Shown: positions 27,276 through 36,966 of the stretch, one piece after another
How positions within the stretch are numbered: position 1 is the first letter of the stretch
Layout: every line of letters begins with the position of its first letter
Source: Pseudomonadota bacterium
Lineage (GTDB): Bacteria > Pseudomonadota > Gammaproteobacteria > Burkholderiales > Burkholderiaceae_C
Assembly (NCBI GenBank): GCA_018241405.1
Contig: JAFEDY010000050.1
Coordinates: forward strand, 1-50,813
Length of the DNA stretch: 50,813 nt
Direction: 5' to 3'
Made by a program: the position numbers and the translations under genes
The notes under the pieces: model-generated
Seen by the model: the letters and a program-made list of their open reading frames with translations, nothing else
Told to the model about the DNA's origin: nothing
The model's database searches: none

Positions 27276-28141
27276 CGACGCGCCTGGCCGTCGCCCTCAT
27301 GGGCCTGCTGGCACGCCTGCCCTTGCCGTTGCTGCGGGCACTGGGCCGCCTCCTGGGCCGGCTGCTGTTCGTGCTGGCTGCGCCGCGGCGCAAGGTGGCG
27401 CTGCGCAACCTGGAGCTGTGCTTTCCCGACGTCCCCGAGGCGCAGCGCCGTGCCTGGGCGCGCGAGTCCTTCGAGGTGTTTTGCCAGACCTTCCTGGACC
27501 GCGGCTGGCTATGGGCCGGGTCGGAAGCCCTGGTGCGCAGCCGCGTGAAGCTCGTGGGCGCCGTGCACGAGCTTGATGGCGACGCACCCACCATCGTCTT
27601 CGCGCCGCATTTCTACAGCATGGACGCGGGCGGGCTGGCGTTGCCCCTGAGCACCACGCGCGAGTTCACCTCCATCTTCGCCACCAACCCCGACCCGGCG
27701 CTCGACGCCTGGTTCATGGGCGGGCGCCAGCGATTCGGCAATGTGCGCATGCTCAACCGTGCGGATGGGGTCAAACCCATCATCGCCTGCCTGCGCAAGG
27801 GCGGGCTCTTGTACCTGTTGCCCGACATGGACTATGGCAAGAACGATTCGGTCTTCGTACCCTTCTTCGCCGTGCCGGACGCAGCCACCATACCTTCGCT
27901 ATCGCGCTTTGCGCGCCTGGGCCGCGCCAAGGTGGTGGCGCTGTACAGCCGCATGACGCCGGACGGCTATGTGGCCGAGCTCACCCCGGCGTGGCAGGAC
28001 TTTCCCACCGACGACCATGTGGCGGACACGGCGCGCATGAACCGCGAGCTGGAGGTCGCGATTCGCACCATGCCCGCGCAGTACTACTGGGTGCACAAGC
28101 GCTTCAAGACGCGGCCCGAAGGGCAGGCGTCGGTTTATTGA
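27272..28141 (+). CDS. Lipid A biosynthesis acyltransferase (LpxL/LpxM family), second copy
   Basis: 289 residues. Hydrophobic N-terminus (about 5-35), RKVALRNLELCFPDVPEAQR (family block), catalytic H-x4-D in APHFYSMD (about 110-117), and LLYLLPDMDYGKNDSVFVPF. The C-terminal YYWVHKRFKTRPEG is typical of the family. Translationally coupled to the first acyltransferase (ATGA). The two differ at the acidic catalytic residue (Glu versus Asp), which suggests different roles. Convergent with engB. Confidence 0.94.
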   Translation: MTTRLAVALMGLLARLPLPLLRALGRLLGRLLFVLAAPRRKVALRNLELCFPDVPEAQRRAWARESFEVFCQTFLDRGWLWAGSEALVRSRVKLVGAVHELDGDAPTIVFAPHFYSMDAGGLALPLSTTREFTSIFATNPDPALDAWFMGGRQRFGNVRMLNRADGVKPIIACLRKGGLLYLLPDMDYGKNDSVFVPFFAVPDAATIPSLSRFARLGRAKVVALYSRMTPDGYVAELTPAWQDFPTDDHVADTARMNRELEVAIRTMPAQYYWVHKRFKTRPEGQASVY

Positions 28142-28209
28142 CCCGGCTAATACCCGGATGTTGCTGCGTATATGAGAGCAGCTTGCGTTGGCCCGTCGGG
28201 CATCTCAAT

Positions 28210-28929
28210 TCAGTGAGCGTCTGATTCTGGCGCAGGGGCCGTGTCCGGTGCCGCATACTCCGGCGCCACGGTGGCGGGATGTGCCCATTGCCACAGCAGT
28301 TGCGCCACCTCGTCCACGCCCTGGCGCTTGAGGGCGGAAAACATGCGCACCTCGCCGCCGCCCGCGTTGAGCCGGGTGATGGACAGCACCTTGGCCTGCT
28401 CGGAGCGTGTGAGCTTGTCGGCCTTGGTGAGTAGCACCAGAAATTTCAGGCCCTGCTCCACGCGCGGGCGCACCACTTCGAGCAATGCCTCGTCCAGTTC
28501 GGTGAGCCCCAGCCGCGGGTCGCACAGCAGCACGATGCCCGTGAGCCCCTGGCGGCTGACGAGGTAATTGGCCATCACCTGTTGCCAGCGCTGCTTGTCC
28601 GTGCGCGACACGGCCGCGTAGCCGTAGCCGGGCAGGTCGGCCAGCACGGCGTCGGTCACGCCCTGCTTGCCCAGCGCGAACAGGTTGATGTGCTGGGTGC
28701 GTCCCGGCTTCTTGGAGGCAAAGGCCAGCTGGCGCTGCTGCGTGAGGGTGTTGATGCAGGTGGACTTGCCGGCGTTGGAGCGGCCGACGAAGGCGATCTC
28801 GGGCACCGTGATGGCGGGCAGTTGATGCAGCTGGGCGGCCGTTGTCAGAAAGCGTGCCGTGTGCATCCATCCCATGGCGACCTTGGCTTCGGGCGTTCCG
28901 GGCACAGGTACATGCGGTGTGGTTGACAT
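28210..28929 (-). CDS. engB: Ribosome biogenesis GTPase YihA/YsxC (EngB)
   Basis: 239-residue TRAFAC GTPase needed for large ribosomal subunit assembly and cell division. G1 GRSNAGKST, G3 DLPGYGYA, G4 TKAD, G5 SAL are all present. The start is set at ATG 28929 (STTPHVPVPG); a longer frame would run into the cytochrome c4 gene and lacks family likeness. The last 20 residues are an Ala/Pro/Glu-rich tail beyond the core fold. Divergent from cytochrome c4 across 82 bases. Confidence 0.95.
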   Translation of the reverse strand: MSTTPHVPVPGTPEAKVAMGWMHTARFLTTAAQLHQLPAITVPEIAFVGRSNAGKSTCINTLTQQRQLAFASKKPGRTQHINLFALGKQGVTDAVLADLPGYGYAAVSRTDKQRWQQVMANYLVSRQGLTGIVLLCDPRLGLTELDEALLEVVRPRVEQGLKFLVLLTKADKLTRSEQAKVLSITRLNAGGGEVRMFSALKRQGVDEVAQLLWQWAHPATVAPEYAAPDTAPAPESDAH

Positions 28930-29011
28930 AGATCGGGTTTTCAAGGGATGGAGCGAATCAGCGTGCATTGTAGAATCGCGGGGTTTTGCGCCCACGACAT
29001 AAGAACCCACT

Positions 29012-29644
29012 ATGAAGTTGCTCGCCTCCTTGCTCATGGCTGCCGCGCTGGCAGCTCCCGCGTTTTCGACCTTTGCAGCGGGTGAAGCCCCGGCAAAGGC
29101 CGCCAAGCCTGACCTGACCAAGGGTGCTGCTAGCTATGGTGCGGTGTGCGCAGCCTGCCATGCGGCGGACGGCAATTCCACCATCGCCGTCAACCCCGTG
29201 CTGGCACAGCAGCACCCGGAGTACCTGGTCAAGCAGCTGCAGGAATTCAAGTCGGGCAAGCGCGCCGACCCTGTGATGCAGGGCATGGCCGCCATGCTGA
29301 GCCCCGACGATATGCGCAACGTGGCCTGGTGGCTGGCCTCGCAAAAGGCCAAGGATGGCTTTGCCAAGGATAAGGACCTGGTGGCCCTGGGTGAGCGCAT
29401 CTATCGCGGCGGCATCCAGAACCGCCACATCGCCGCCTGCGCCGGCTGCCACAGCCCCAATGGCGCCGGCATACCGGTGCAGTACCCGCGCCTGTCGGGC
29501 CAGCATGCCGACTACACGGTCAAGCAACTGTCCGACTTCCGCGATGGCAAGCGCGCCAATAGCGACCCGATGCACGATGTGGCCGCCTATCTCACCGACC
29601 GCGAGATCAAGGCAGTGGCCGACTACATCTCCGGTTTGCGTTGA
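29012..29644 (+). CDS. Cytochrome c4, di-heme, periplasmic
   Basis: 210 residues. Signal peptide KLLASLLMAAALAAPAFSTF followed by AAG. Two class I heme sites: CAACH (about 46-50) and CAGCH (about 143-147), each with a downstream axial Met candidate. It is an electron carrier to terminal oxidases or denitrification enzymes. It lies directly before the System II cytochrome c maturation genes, which would attach its hemes. An intrinsic terminator after it separates the units, though read-through into resB is possible. Confidence 0.94.
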   Translation: MKLLASLLMAAALAAPAFSTFAAGEAPAKAAKPDLTKGAASYGAVCAACHAADGNSTIAVNPVLAQQHPEYLVKQLQEFKSGKRADPVMQGMAAMLSPDDMRNVAWWLASQKAKDGFAKDKDLVALGERIYRGGIQNRHIAACAGCHSPNGAGIPVQYPRLSGQHADYTVKQLSDFRDGKRANSDPMHDVAAYLTDREIKAVADYISGLR

Positions 29645-29713
29645 TTCACATCAAACGAGTAGGGGTGCTGGGGTGCGCCCCAGGAACCTTGCGCCGATAA
29701 TCGCACCCAAGAC

Positions 29714-29751
29714 GGGCGGGCTCATCTGAACGGATGGTCCGCCCTTTTTTT
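29714..29751 (+). terminator. Intrinsic terminator after cytochrome c4
   Basis: GGGCGG / CCGCCC outer stem, inner CATC / GATG stem, then seven T residues. It ends 22 bases before the resB start codon. Confidence 0.8.
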
Positions 29752-29773
29752 CTTTCGGCTCTTCGCGTTCCTC

Positions 29774-31951
29774 ATGTCTGACTCCTCTTTGGGCCACGGC
29801 CACGCCTGGCGCCCGCACGCCACGCGCTCCATGACCGAGCTGCTGGCGTCCATGCGCTTTGCGATTGCGCTGCTGACGGTGATCTGCATCGCATCGGTCA
29901 TCGGCACGGTGCTCAAGCAGCAGGAGCCGGTGAACAACTACGTCAACCAGTTCGGGCCGTTCTGGGCCGACCTGTTCCTGGCGCTCAGGCTCAATGCCGT
30001 CTACAGCGCCTGGTGGTTCCTGCTGATCCTGGGCTTCCTGGTGGTCAGCACCTCGCTGTGCATCGCGCGCCATGCGCCCAAGTACCTGGCCGACCTGCGC
30101 AACTACAAGGAAAACATCCGCGAGCAGAGCCTGCAGGCCTTCCACCACAAGGCGACTGCGCCCCTGGCGGGCGAAACCACCGAGGCGGCGGCCCAGCGCA
30201 TAGGCAAGCTTCTGGTCTCGGGCGGCTGGAAGGTGCGCCTGCAGCAGCGCACCACGCCCGCTGGAGATGGCTGGATGGTGGCGGCCAAGGCCGGCGCGGC
30301 CAACAAGCTCGGTTACATCGCCGCGCACAGCGCCATCGTGCTGGTGTGCCTGGGCGGCCTGCTCGACGGCGACCTGATCGTGCGTGCGCAGATGTGGTTC
30401 GGCGGCAAGACGCCTTATTCCGGCAGCGGGCTGGTCTCCGAGGTCAAGCCCGAGCACCGCCTGTCCGAACGCAACCCCACGTTCCGCGGCAACCTGGTGG
30501 TGTCCGAGGGCGCCCAGTCGGGCACGGCCATCCTGAGCCAGTCCGATGGCGTGCTGCTGCAGGAGTTGCCGTTCTCGGTCGAGCTCAAGAAATTCGTCGT
30601 CGAGCATTACTCCACCGGCATGCCCAAGCTGTTTGCCAGCGACATCGTGATCCACGACCGGATCACGGGCGAGGCCACGCCTGCGCGCGTGGAGGTGAAC
30701 CATCCGGTCAGCTACGGCGGCGTGGAGATCTACCAATCGAGCTTTGACGATGGCGGCTCCGAGGTGCAGCTGCGCGCGCGCCCCATGGTGCCGGGCGCCG
30801 AGGCGTTCGACGTCAAGGGCGTGATCGGCGGCTCCACGCGCCTGACCCGCCAAGGCACGGGCGAGGCCATGACGCTGGAGTTCACCGGCCTGCGCGTGCT
30901 CAATGTGGAAAATTTTGGCGATGCGGGCGCTGGCTCGGGCGTTGACGTGCGCAAGGTCGATCTGCGCGAGTCCATCGAGTCGCGCCTGGGCGCGGGCAAC
31001 AAGACCCAGGCCAAACGCGAGCTGCGCAACGTGGGCCCGAGCATCAGCTACAAGCTGCGCGACGCCTCGGGCCAGGCGCGCGAGTTCAACAACTTCATGC
31101 TGCCCGTGGACACGGGCGACGGCCAGCCGGTGTTCCTGCTGGGCGTGCGCGAGACGCCATCCGAGCCCCTGCGCTACCTGCGCGTGCCGGTGGACGCCGA
31201 GGGCGGCATGGATGGCTTCCTGCGCATGCGCCTGGCGCTGGCCGATCCGAGGCTGCGCGAGCTGGCCGTGCGCCGCTATGCCGCCCAGGCCGTGGACGGC
31301 GCGCGCCCCGAGCTCGCCGCCCAGCTGGCGCAATCTGCCGGGCGTGCGCTGGCGCTGTTCGCGGGCGATGTGGCCCCGGGTGGTGCGGACGACGATGGCG
31401 TGGCCGGCGCCAGGGGCCGCCCGCGCGGCGGCCTGCAGGCCATCTCCGATTTCATGGAAGCCAACGTGCCCGAGGCCGAGCGCGCTCGCGCGGGCGAGGT
31501 GCTGGTGCGCATCCTCAACGGCGCACTCTTCGAGCTGGCGCAACTGACGCGCGAGCGTGCCGGCCTCGCGCCGCTGCCGCCGGACGCCAAGACCCAGGCC
31601 TTCATGACGCAGGCCGTGCTGTCGCTCAGCGATGCCCAGGCCTACCCCGCGCCCCTGGTATTCGAGCTGCGCGATTTCAAGCAGGTGCAGGCCAGCGTGT
31701 TCCAGGTGGCGCGTGCCCCCGGCAAGAACGTGGTGTATCTGGGCTGCGCGCTGCTGATCCTGGGCGTTTTTGCCCTGCTCTATGTGCGCGACCGCCGCCT
31801 GTGGGTCTGGCTGGCGCCCGAGGCCGACGGCGCGCGCGCCACCATGGCCCTGTCGGCCAACCGCCGGACACTGGACACCGACCGCGAATTTGCGCAGTTG
31901 CGCACCCAGTTGCTGGAAACGGCGCAGCCCCCCCACGGAGGTACCCCATGA
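29774..31951 (+). CDS. resB: Cytochrome c biogenesis protein ResB (System II)
   Basis: 725-residue inner-membrane protein of the CcsBA/ResBC heme-attachment complex. N-terminal helices (about 26-48 and 75-95; SMRFAIALLTVICIASVIGT), a third near 180-200, a large periplasmic domain (about 210-650) and a last helix (NVVYLGCALLILGVFALLY). With CcsB it delivers reduced heme to CxxCH sites outside the membrane. Stop and next start overlap (ATGA). The periplasmic domain holds an Arg/Ala-rich insertion (around 480-590), longer than in shorter ResB homologues. Confidence 0.94.
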   Translation: MSDSSLGHGHAWRPHATRSMTELLASMRFAIALLTVICIASVIGTVLKQQEPVNNYVNQFGPFWADLFLALRLNAVYSAWWFLLILGFLVVSTSLCIARHAPKYLADLRNYKENIREQSLQAFHHKATAPLAGETTEAAAQRIGKLLVSGGWKVRLQQRTTPAGDGWMVAAKAGAANKLGYIAAHSAIVLVCLGGLLDGDLIVRAQMWFGGKTPYSGSGLVSEVKPEHRLSERNPTFRGNLVVSEGAQSGTAILSQSDGVLLQELPFSVELKKFVVEHYSTGMPKLFASDIVIHDRITGEATPARVEVNHPVSYGGVEIYQSSFDDGGSEVQLRARPMVPGAEAFDVKGVIGGSTRLTRQGTGEAMTLEFTGLRVLNVENFGDAGAGSGVDVRKVDLRESIESRLGAGNKTQAKRELRNVGPSISYKLRDASGQAREFNNFMLPVDTGDGQPVFLLGVRETPSEPLRYLRVPVDAEGGMDGFLRMRLALADPRLRELAVRRYAAQAVDGARPELAAQLAQSAGRALALFAGDVAPGGADDDGVAGARGRPRGGLQAISDFMEANVPEAERARAGEVLVRILNGALFELAQLTRERAGLAPLPPDAKTQAFMTQAVLSLSDAQAYPAPLVFELRDFKQVQASVFQVARAPGKNVVYLGCALLILGVFALLYVRDRRLWVWLAPEADGARATMALSANRRTLDTDREFAQLRTQLLETAQPPHGGTP

Positions 31952-33282
31952 ACACCGCCACCACGACGCTGACCCTGAACGAAGGCTATTTCGCGCGCCG
32001 CAACTGGCTGGACTGGCTGTTTGCCCTGGCCGTGGTGGCCGGCGGCCTGTTCGTGCTGCAGCGCTACGCGCCGTACATGGATGTGTATGAGAAGGGCATC
32101 CTGCTGGCCTCCATGCCCGGCGCCATCTGGCTGGGCTGGTTCTGGCGCCCGCTGCGCGCGCTGATGCTGGCCGTGGCGGGCTGTTCGCTGCTGGCCATTG
32201 GCCTGTACCAAAACCATGGCGCGGGCGACCTGGCGCGCGCTGAGACGGTGTTCGGCCTCAAGTTTTTCCTGTCCAGCCAGTCGGCCATCCTGTGGATGAG
32301 CATGCTGTTCTTCATGAGCACGACCTTCTACTGGATCGGCATGTTCGCGCGCGGCCAGGGCCAGGCCATGATGCGCATAGGCTCGCGCATCGCCTGGGTG
32401 GCGGTGGGGCTGGCGCTGATCGGCACCATGGTGCGCTGGTACGAGAGCTACCTGATCGGCGCAGACATCGGCCATATCCCGGTGAGCAACCTCTACGAGG
32501 TGTTCGTCATGTTCTGCTGGATGACGGCGCTGTTCTACCTGTACTACGAAGCGCAGTACCAAACGCGCGCGCTGGGCGGCTTCGTGATGCTGGTGGTCAG
32601 CGCCGCCGTGGGCTTTCTGCTGTGGTACACCGTGGTGCGCGAGGCGCACGAGATCCAGCCGCTGGTGCCCGCGCTCAAGAGCTGGTGGATGAAGCTGCAT
32701 GTGCCGGCCAACTTCATCGGCTACGGCACCTTCGCGCTGTCGGCCATGGTGGCGTTTGCCTACCTCATCAAGCAGCAGGCGAGCGAGACGCGCTGGTACA
32801 AGCTCGCGCCGCTGTGGTTGTTGGGCGTGGTGTTGTGCTTCGAGCCCATCGTCTTTCGCCAGGGCGCCGTTGACGGCGGCGGCGCCTACTGGATGGTGTA
32901 TTTTGGCGTCTCGGCGCTGATCGTGGCAGGCATCCTGCTCGGGCGCCGGCGCATCGCCGAGCAGCTGCCGGCGCTGCAGGTACTCGATGATGTGATGTAC
33001 AAGGCCATCGCCGTGGGCTTCGCCTTTTTCACCATCGCCACCGTGCTCGGCGCGCTGTGGGCCGCCGAGGCCTGGGGCGGCTACTGGAGCTGGGACCCGA
33101 AGGAAACCTGGGCGCTGATCGTCTGGCTCAACTACGCGGCCTGGCTGCACATGCGCCTCATGAAGGGCCTGCGCGGCACCATGTCAGCCTGGTGGGCGCT
33201 GGTGGGGCTGGTCGTCACCACCTTCGCCTTCCTGGGTGTGAACATGTTTCTGAGCGGCCTGCACAGCTACGGCACGCTCTGA
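31948..33282 (+). CDS. ccsB: c-type cytochrome biogenesis protein CcsB (CcsA/ResC-like heme handler)
   Basis: 444 residues, multi-spanning. The tryptophan-rich WWD heme motif GGYWSWDPKETWALIVWLN lies near residue 380, with conserved His nearby (WLHMR; KLHVPANFIGYG). It is the partner of ResB in System II. ATG 31948 overlaps the resB stop and has GGAGG upstream. Immediately followed by msrPQ. Confidence 0.95.
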   Translation: MNTATTTLTLNEGYFARRNWLDWLFALAVVAGGLFVLQRYAPYMDVYEKGILLASMPGAIWLGWFWRPLRALMLAVAGCSLLAIGLYQNHGAGDLARAETVFGLKFFLSSQSAILWMSMLFFMSTTFYWIGMFARGQGQAMMRIGSRIAWVAVGLALIGTMVRWYESYLIGADIGHIPVSNLYEVFVMFCWMTALFYLYYEAQYQTRALGGFVMLVVSAAVGFLLWYTVVREAHEIQPLVPALKSWWMKLHVPANFIGYGTFALSAMVAFAYLIKQQASETRWYKLAPLWLLGVVLCFEPIVFRQGAVDGGGAYWMVYFGVSALIVAGILLGRRRIAEQLPALQVLDDVMYKAIAVGFAFFTIATVLGALWAAEAWGGYWSWDPKETWALIVWLNYAAWLHMRLMKGLRGTMSAWWALVGLVVTTFAFLGVNMFLSGLHSYGTL

Positions 33283-33379
33283 CCGGCGCGGCTGTAACCA
33301 GCCGGTCCGCGGGAACGAATTAGCGCTTGCGGGGCTCTGTCGATAGAGTTCCCCACCATGAAGGACCGGAGACCAGGCC

Positions 33380-34378
33380 ATGCTGATTCATCCACGCAAC
33401 ACAGCTTTCAACCATCCGCGCGGCAGTGAGATCACGCCGCGCGCGGTCTATGAGGAACGGCGTGCGCTGTTGCGCCTGATGGCGGGCGGCGCGGCCGGGA
33501 CTGCGCTGGCCGCCTGGGCGGGGCGTGAAGCCTTGGCCAGCGCTACAGCGCGCCCTGGCAAGCTGGCCGCACTGGCGGGTGGGCCCTCTGCAGTCAGCGG
33601 CGCCGTGACCATGGAAAAGCCCACCAGCTACAGGGACGCCACGGGCTACAACAACTTCTACGAATTCGGCACCGACAAGGCCGACCCGGCGCGCAATGCC
33701 CACACCCTCAAGCCCCGGCCCTGGACGGTGGAGGTCGAGGGCCTGGTCAACAAGCCGCGGCGCTACGACATCGACGAGCTGCTCAGGCTCTCGCCGCAGG
33801 AGGAACGCGTCTACCGCCTGCGCTGCGTCGAGGGCTGGTCCATGGTCATCCCCTGGGTGGGCTACTCGCTGGCGGAATTGATCAAGCGTGTGGAGCCGCA
33901 GGGCAGCGCCAAGTATGTGGAGTTCGTGACCCTGGCCGACAGGGCCACCATGCCCGGGGTGAACAGCCGCGTTCTGGACTGGCCCTACACCGAGGGGCTG
34001 CGTCTGGACGAGGCCATGCACCCGCTGACGCTGCTCACCTTCGGCATGTACGGTGAGCTGCTGTCCAACCAGAACGGCGCACCGGTGCGCATCGTCGTGC
34101 CCTGGAAATACGGCTTCAAGAGCGCCAAGAGCATCGTGAAGATCCGCTTCACCGACAAGGAGCCGGGCACGGCCTGGAACAAGGCCGCGCGCAATGAATA
34201 CGGCTTTTATTCCAACGTGAATCCCGAGGTGGACCACCCGCGCTGGAGCCAGGCCACCGAGCGGCGCATCGGTGAGGACGGGCTGTTTGCCAAGCGGCGC
34301 AAGACCCTGCTGTTCAACGGCTACGAGACAGAGGTCGGCCAGCTCTACGCCGGCATGGACCTCAGGAAGTATTACTGA
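33380..34378 (+). CDS. msrP: Protein-methionine-sulfoxide reductase catalytic subunit MsrP (YedY)
   Basis: Periplasmic molybdenum enzyme that repairs oxidised methionines in envelope proteins. 332 residues. A twin-Arg export signal is likely ([20 protein letters not shown], about 27-46). The molybdopterin-ligating Cys is about C149 in [15 protein letters not shown]. Other family blocks: [49 protein letters not shown]. The start has GGAGACC upstream. Coupled to msrQ with a 1-base overlap. Confidence 0.95.
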   Translation: MLIHPRNTAFNHPRGSEITPRAVYEERRALLRLMAGGAAGTALAAWAGREALASATARPGKLAALAGGPSAVSGAVTMEKPTSYRDATGYNNFYEFGTDKADPARNAHTLKPRPWTVEVEGLVNKPRRYDIDELLRLSPQEERVYRLRCVEGWSMVIPWVGYSLAELIKRVEPQGSAKYVEFVTLADRATMPGVNSRVLDWPYTEGLRLDEAMHPLTLLTFGMYGELLSNQNGAPVRIVVPWKYGFKSAKSIVKIRFTDKEPGTAWNKAARNEYGFYSNVNPEVDHPRWSQATERRIGEDGLFAKRRKTLLFNGYETEVGQLYAGMDLRKYY

Positions 34379-35040
34379 TGGCCTACGCTAGCCTTGCCGG
34401 CCGTGCTGCCAGCGCCGCGCCGCGCGCCCTGCTGGGGCGGGCGCTGCTGCACCGGGCGGCCAAGCCGCTGCTGTTTGTGCTGTGCCTGCTGCCGCTGGCC
34501 TGGCTGGTGTACGGCGCGGCGCTCGATCGCCTGGGTGCGAACCCGGCTGAGGCGCTGATCCGCTCCCTGGGTGACTGGACGCTGCGCCTGCTGTGCCTGA
34601 CCCTGGCCGTGACGCCCCTGCGCATGGGGTTTGCGTTGCCCGCGTTGGCGCGCTTGCGTCGCATGCTGGGCGTCTACACGTTCTTCTATGCCGCGCTGCA
34701 CCTGCTGAGCTACGCCTGGTTCGACATGGGGCTGGATGGGGGCGAGATCGCGCGCGATGTGGCCAAGCGGCCCTTCATCCTCGTCGGCATGTGCGGCTTC
34801 GTGCTGCTGCTGCTGCTCGCCGCCACCTCGTTCAACCGCGCCATACGCTGGCTGGGTGCGCGGCGCTGGCAGCGCCTGCACCGCAGCGTGTACCTGATCG
34901 CGGGCCTGGCGATCCTGCATTTCTTCTGGATGCGTGCCGGCAAGAATGACTTCGCCGAGGTGGCGGTCTATGCCGCCATTTTGGCTGCGCTGCTGCTGGC
35001 CCGGCCATTGCTGCGGAACAAGCCTCGTTCTGGCAGTTGA
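34378..35040 (+). CDS. msrQ: Heme-binding membrane subunit MsrQ (YedZ)
   Basis: 220-residue membrane protein with six predicted helices that passes electrons from the quinone pool to MsrP. Conserved His: LHLLSYAWFD (about 105), RLHRSVYL and LAILHFFW. The family motif NPAEALIRSLGDWTLRLL is present near residue 55. TGATG junction with msrP. The sequence ends in a short basic tail. Confidence 0.94.
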   Translation: MAYASLAGRAASAAPRALLGRALLHRAAKPLLFVLCLLPLAWLVYGAALDRLGANPAEALIRSLGDWTLRLLCLTLAVTPLRMGFALPALARLRRMLGVYTFFYAALHLLSYAWFDMGLDGGEIARDVAKRPFILVGMCGFVLLLLLAATSFNRAIRWLGARRWQRLHRSVYLIAGLAILHFFWMRAGKNDFAEVAVYAAILAALLLARPLLRNKPRSGS

Positions 35041-35099
35041 CTACTTTTTTGATAGCTGTAACCGGTTTCTGGTCGTGCGCTACAGCTGCTTTGCCGCCA
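35041..35099. repeat. Hairpin-forming spacer between converging msrQ and lysA
   Basis: AGCTGTA (35054-35060) and TACAGCT (35081-35087) are perfect seven-base arms around a 20-base loop. The flank TTTTTTGATAGCTG resembles the edge of the dispersed repeats. No T-run sits on the proper side, so it is not a classical terminator. Confidence 0.4.
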
Positions 35100-36389
35100 T
35101 CAAGACCCGGCCGGAATCAGGCGCTCGCCGCGGAAGATGTCGCTGACGCTTTCGCGCGCGCGGATCAGGTGGGCCGCCGCTCCGTCGACCAGCACCTCGG
35201 CGGGGCGTGCCCGCGTGTTGTAGCTGCTGCCCATGGAACTGCAATAGGCACCGGCGGAGAGTACGGCCAGCAGATCGCCCGGCACGAGGGCCAGGCTGCG
35301 CTCACGGCCCAGCCAGTCGCCGCTCTCGCAGATCGGGCCGACCACGTCGTAGACCTGCTGCGGCGTCTTTTCGGCCGCATCGAGCGGCACGATGGCGTGA
35401 TAGGCCTGGTACATGGCCGGGCGCGGCAGGTCGTTCATGGCGGCGTCGACGATGCAGAAGTTCTTCTGCTCGCCCGGCTTCAAATACAGCACCTCGGTCA
35501 GGCACACGCCGGCATTGCCGACCAACGAACGGCCGGGCTCGATCATGAGCTGCCGATGGCCATAGCCGCGCGCATCCAGCCTGGCCAGCAGCTTGGTCCA
35601 CAGCGCATCGGCCGCGGGCGGGCAGTCGCCGTTGTAGTCAATCCCCAGGCCGCCGCCAAAGTCGATGTGGTGGATGGCGATGCCCGCCGCCTCTATGGCC
35701 TGCACCAGGTCCAGCAGGCGGTCCATGGCGTCCAGGTAGGGCGTCTCTTCGGTGATCTGCGAGCCTATGTGGCAGTCGATGCCGACCACGCGCAGGCCGG
35801 GCAACTGCGCGGCGCGGCGGTAGGTGGCCAGGGTGCACTCGTGGGCGACGCCAAACTTGTTGCCCTTGAGCCCCGTGGAGATGTAGGGATGGGTCTTGGC
35901 GTCCACGTTCGGATTCACGCGGATGCTCACGGGCGCGCGCAGGCCCATGGCCTGGGCGACCTCGCTCAGCACCTCCAGTTCGGCCTCGCTCTCCACGTTG
36001 AAGCAGCCTATGCCGACGCCCAGCGCCTGGCGCATCTCGGCGCGGGTCTTGCCGACGCCCGAGAAGATGACCTTGGCGGGGTCGCCGCCGGCGGCCATCA
36101 CGCGCTCGAGCTCGCCGCCCGAGACAATGTCGAAGCCGCAGCCATGCTGCGCAAACAGCTGCAGCACGGCCAGCGACGAGTTGGCCTTCATCGCATAGTA
36201 GATCTGCACCTTGCGCCCGGCAAAGCCGCGCTGGTAGGCGGCCAGCGCCTGCAGCATGGCGGCCTTGGAATACACGTACAGCGGCGTGCCATGCGCGCGC
36301 GCCAGATCCGACAGGCGGCGGTCTTCGAGGTACAGAGCTTGATCGCGGTAGTGCAGCTGGGGTTGGCCGGGCAGAACGGTTGGCGTCAT
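35100..36389 (-). CDS. lysA: Diaminopimelate decarboxylase
   Basis: Last step of lysine synthesis, PLP-dependent, cytoplasmic. 429 residues. PLP lysine K68 in YYAMKANSSLAVLQ, HIGSQI, the phosphate-binding HHIDFGGGLGIDY, and the substrate-site Cys in PICESGDWLG. The frame is open far upstream, but the ATG at 36389 matches the family start and overlaps the lptM stop (ATGA). lptM-lysA divergent from cyaY is the usual arrangement in proteobacteria. Confidence 0.97.
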   Translation of the reverse strand: MTPTVLPGQPQLHYRDQALYLEDRRLSDLARAHGTPLYVYSKAAMLQALAAYQRGFAGRKVQIYYAMKANSSLAVLQLFAQHGCGFDIVSGGELERVMAAGGDPAKVIFSGVGKTRAEMRQALGVGIGCFNVESEAELEVLSEVAQAMGLRAPVSIRVNPNVDAKTHPYISTGLKGNKFGVAHECTLATYRRAAQLPGLRVVGIDCHIGSQITEETPYLDAMDRLLDLVQAIEAAGIAIHHIDFGGGLGIDYNGDCPPAADALWTKLLARLDARGYGHRQLMIEPGRSLVGNAGVCLTEVLYLKPGEQKNFCIVDAAMNDLPRPAMYQAYHAIVPLDAAEKTPQQVYDVVGPICESGDWLGRERSLALVPGDLLAVLSAGAYCSSMGSSYNTRARPAEVLVDGAAAHLIRARESVSDIFRGERLIPAGS

Positions 36390-36598
36390 GGTTGGGACGA
36401 TGGTGCGGGGGCGGAGGAGGGTGTGGCAGGCGCCGTGGCGCGCGTGGCGGCGGGGTTGAGTGTTTCGGGCAGGGTGGCACGCTGTGCCGCCGCCGGTTCG
36501 GTCGGCAGGTACAGCGGACCGCGCTGGCCGCAACCCAGGGCTGCCGCGCTCATTGCAAGGGCAATCGTCCTGACTAGAATTTGGCGAGCAATCAACAT
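36386..36598 (-). CDS. lptM: LPS translocon maturation chaperone LptM (small lipoprotein)
   Basis: 70 residues: signal peptide [20 protein letters not shown], then [12 protein letters not shown], the hallmark of LptM (YifL). The Cys is the lipidation site; the lipobox is atypical (A-L-G-C rather than L-x-G-C). The rest is Ala/Pro/Thr-rich. In E. coli LptM helps LptD fold and form disulfides in the outer membrane. It overlaps the lysA start and is divergent from cyaY with only 12 bases between start codons. Confidence 0.88.
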   Translation of the reverse strand: MLIARQILVRTIALAMSAAALGCGQRGPLYLPTEPAAAQRATLPETLNPAATRATAPATPSSAPAPSSQP

Positions 36599-36610
36599 AC
36601 GCAAATTGTA

Positions 36611-36940
36611 ATGACCGACCTTGAATTCATGGACCGTGCCGAGCAACTCTTGCTGGCGGTGGAGCAGGGCTGCGACCGCATCAACGACGATAGCGATGCC
36701 GACCTCGACAGCCAGCGTACGGGAGGCATGATCACCATCAGCTTTCGCAATCGCAGCCAGATCGTCATCAATCTGCAAAAGCCGCTGCATGAAGTCTGGT
36801 TGGCCGCGCAGTCGGGCGGGTACCACTACCGTTTTGATGGCACGCGATGGATGGATACCAAGGGCGACGGGGAATTCTTCGCGGCCCTGAGCCGCGACGC
36901 CAGCCGCCAGGCCGGTCAGGCGCTGCAATTCAGGGCCTGA
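36611..36940 (+). CDS. cyaY: Iron donor protein CyaY (bacterial frataxin)
   Basis: 109 residues, standard. The acidic first helix ([20 protein letters not shown], then an Asp-rich DDSDADLD) binds iron. The beta-sheet part has [19 protein letters not shown] and the family signature [16 protein letters not shown]. It modulates iron-sulfur cluster assembly with IscS/IscU. Start is ATG 36611; ten extra upstream codons would overlap lptM. Confidence 0.95.
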   Translation: MTDLEFMDRAEQLLLAVEQGCDRINDDSDADLDSQRTGGMITISFRNRSQIVINLQKPLHEVWLAAQSGGYHYRFDGTRWMDTKGDGEFFAALSRDASRQAGQALQFRA

Positions 36941-36966
36941 CCGGTCTTGCGGCCGATCCGGCCGTA

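Noticed and set aside
28142..28209. Terminator between converging lpxL-like gene and engB
   Set aside because: Only small stems (GCCC-GTC-GGGC type, and GCTGC/GCAGC with a 10-base loop) without T-runs.
35041..35099. Intrinsic terminator between msrQ and lysA
   Set aside because: The seven-base stem has its T-run on the wrong side for either gene.
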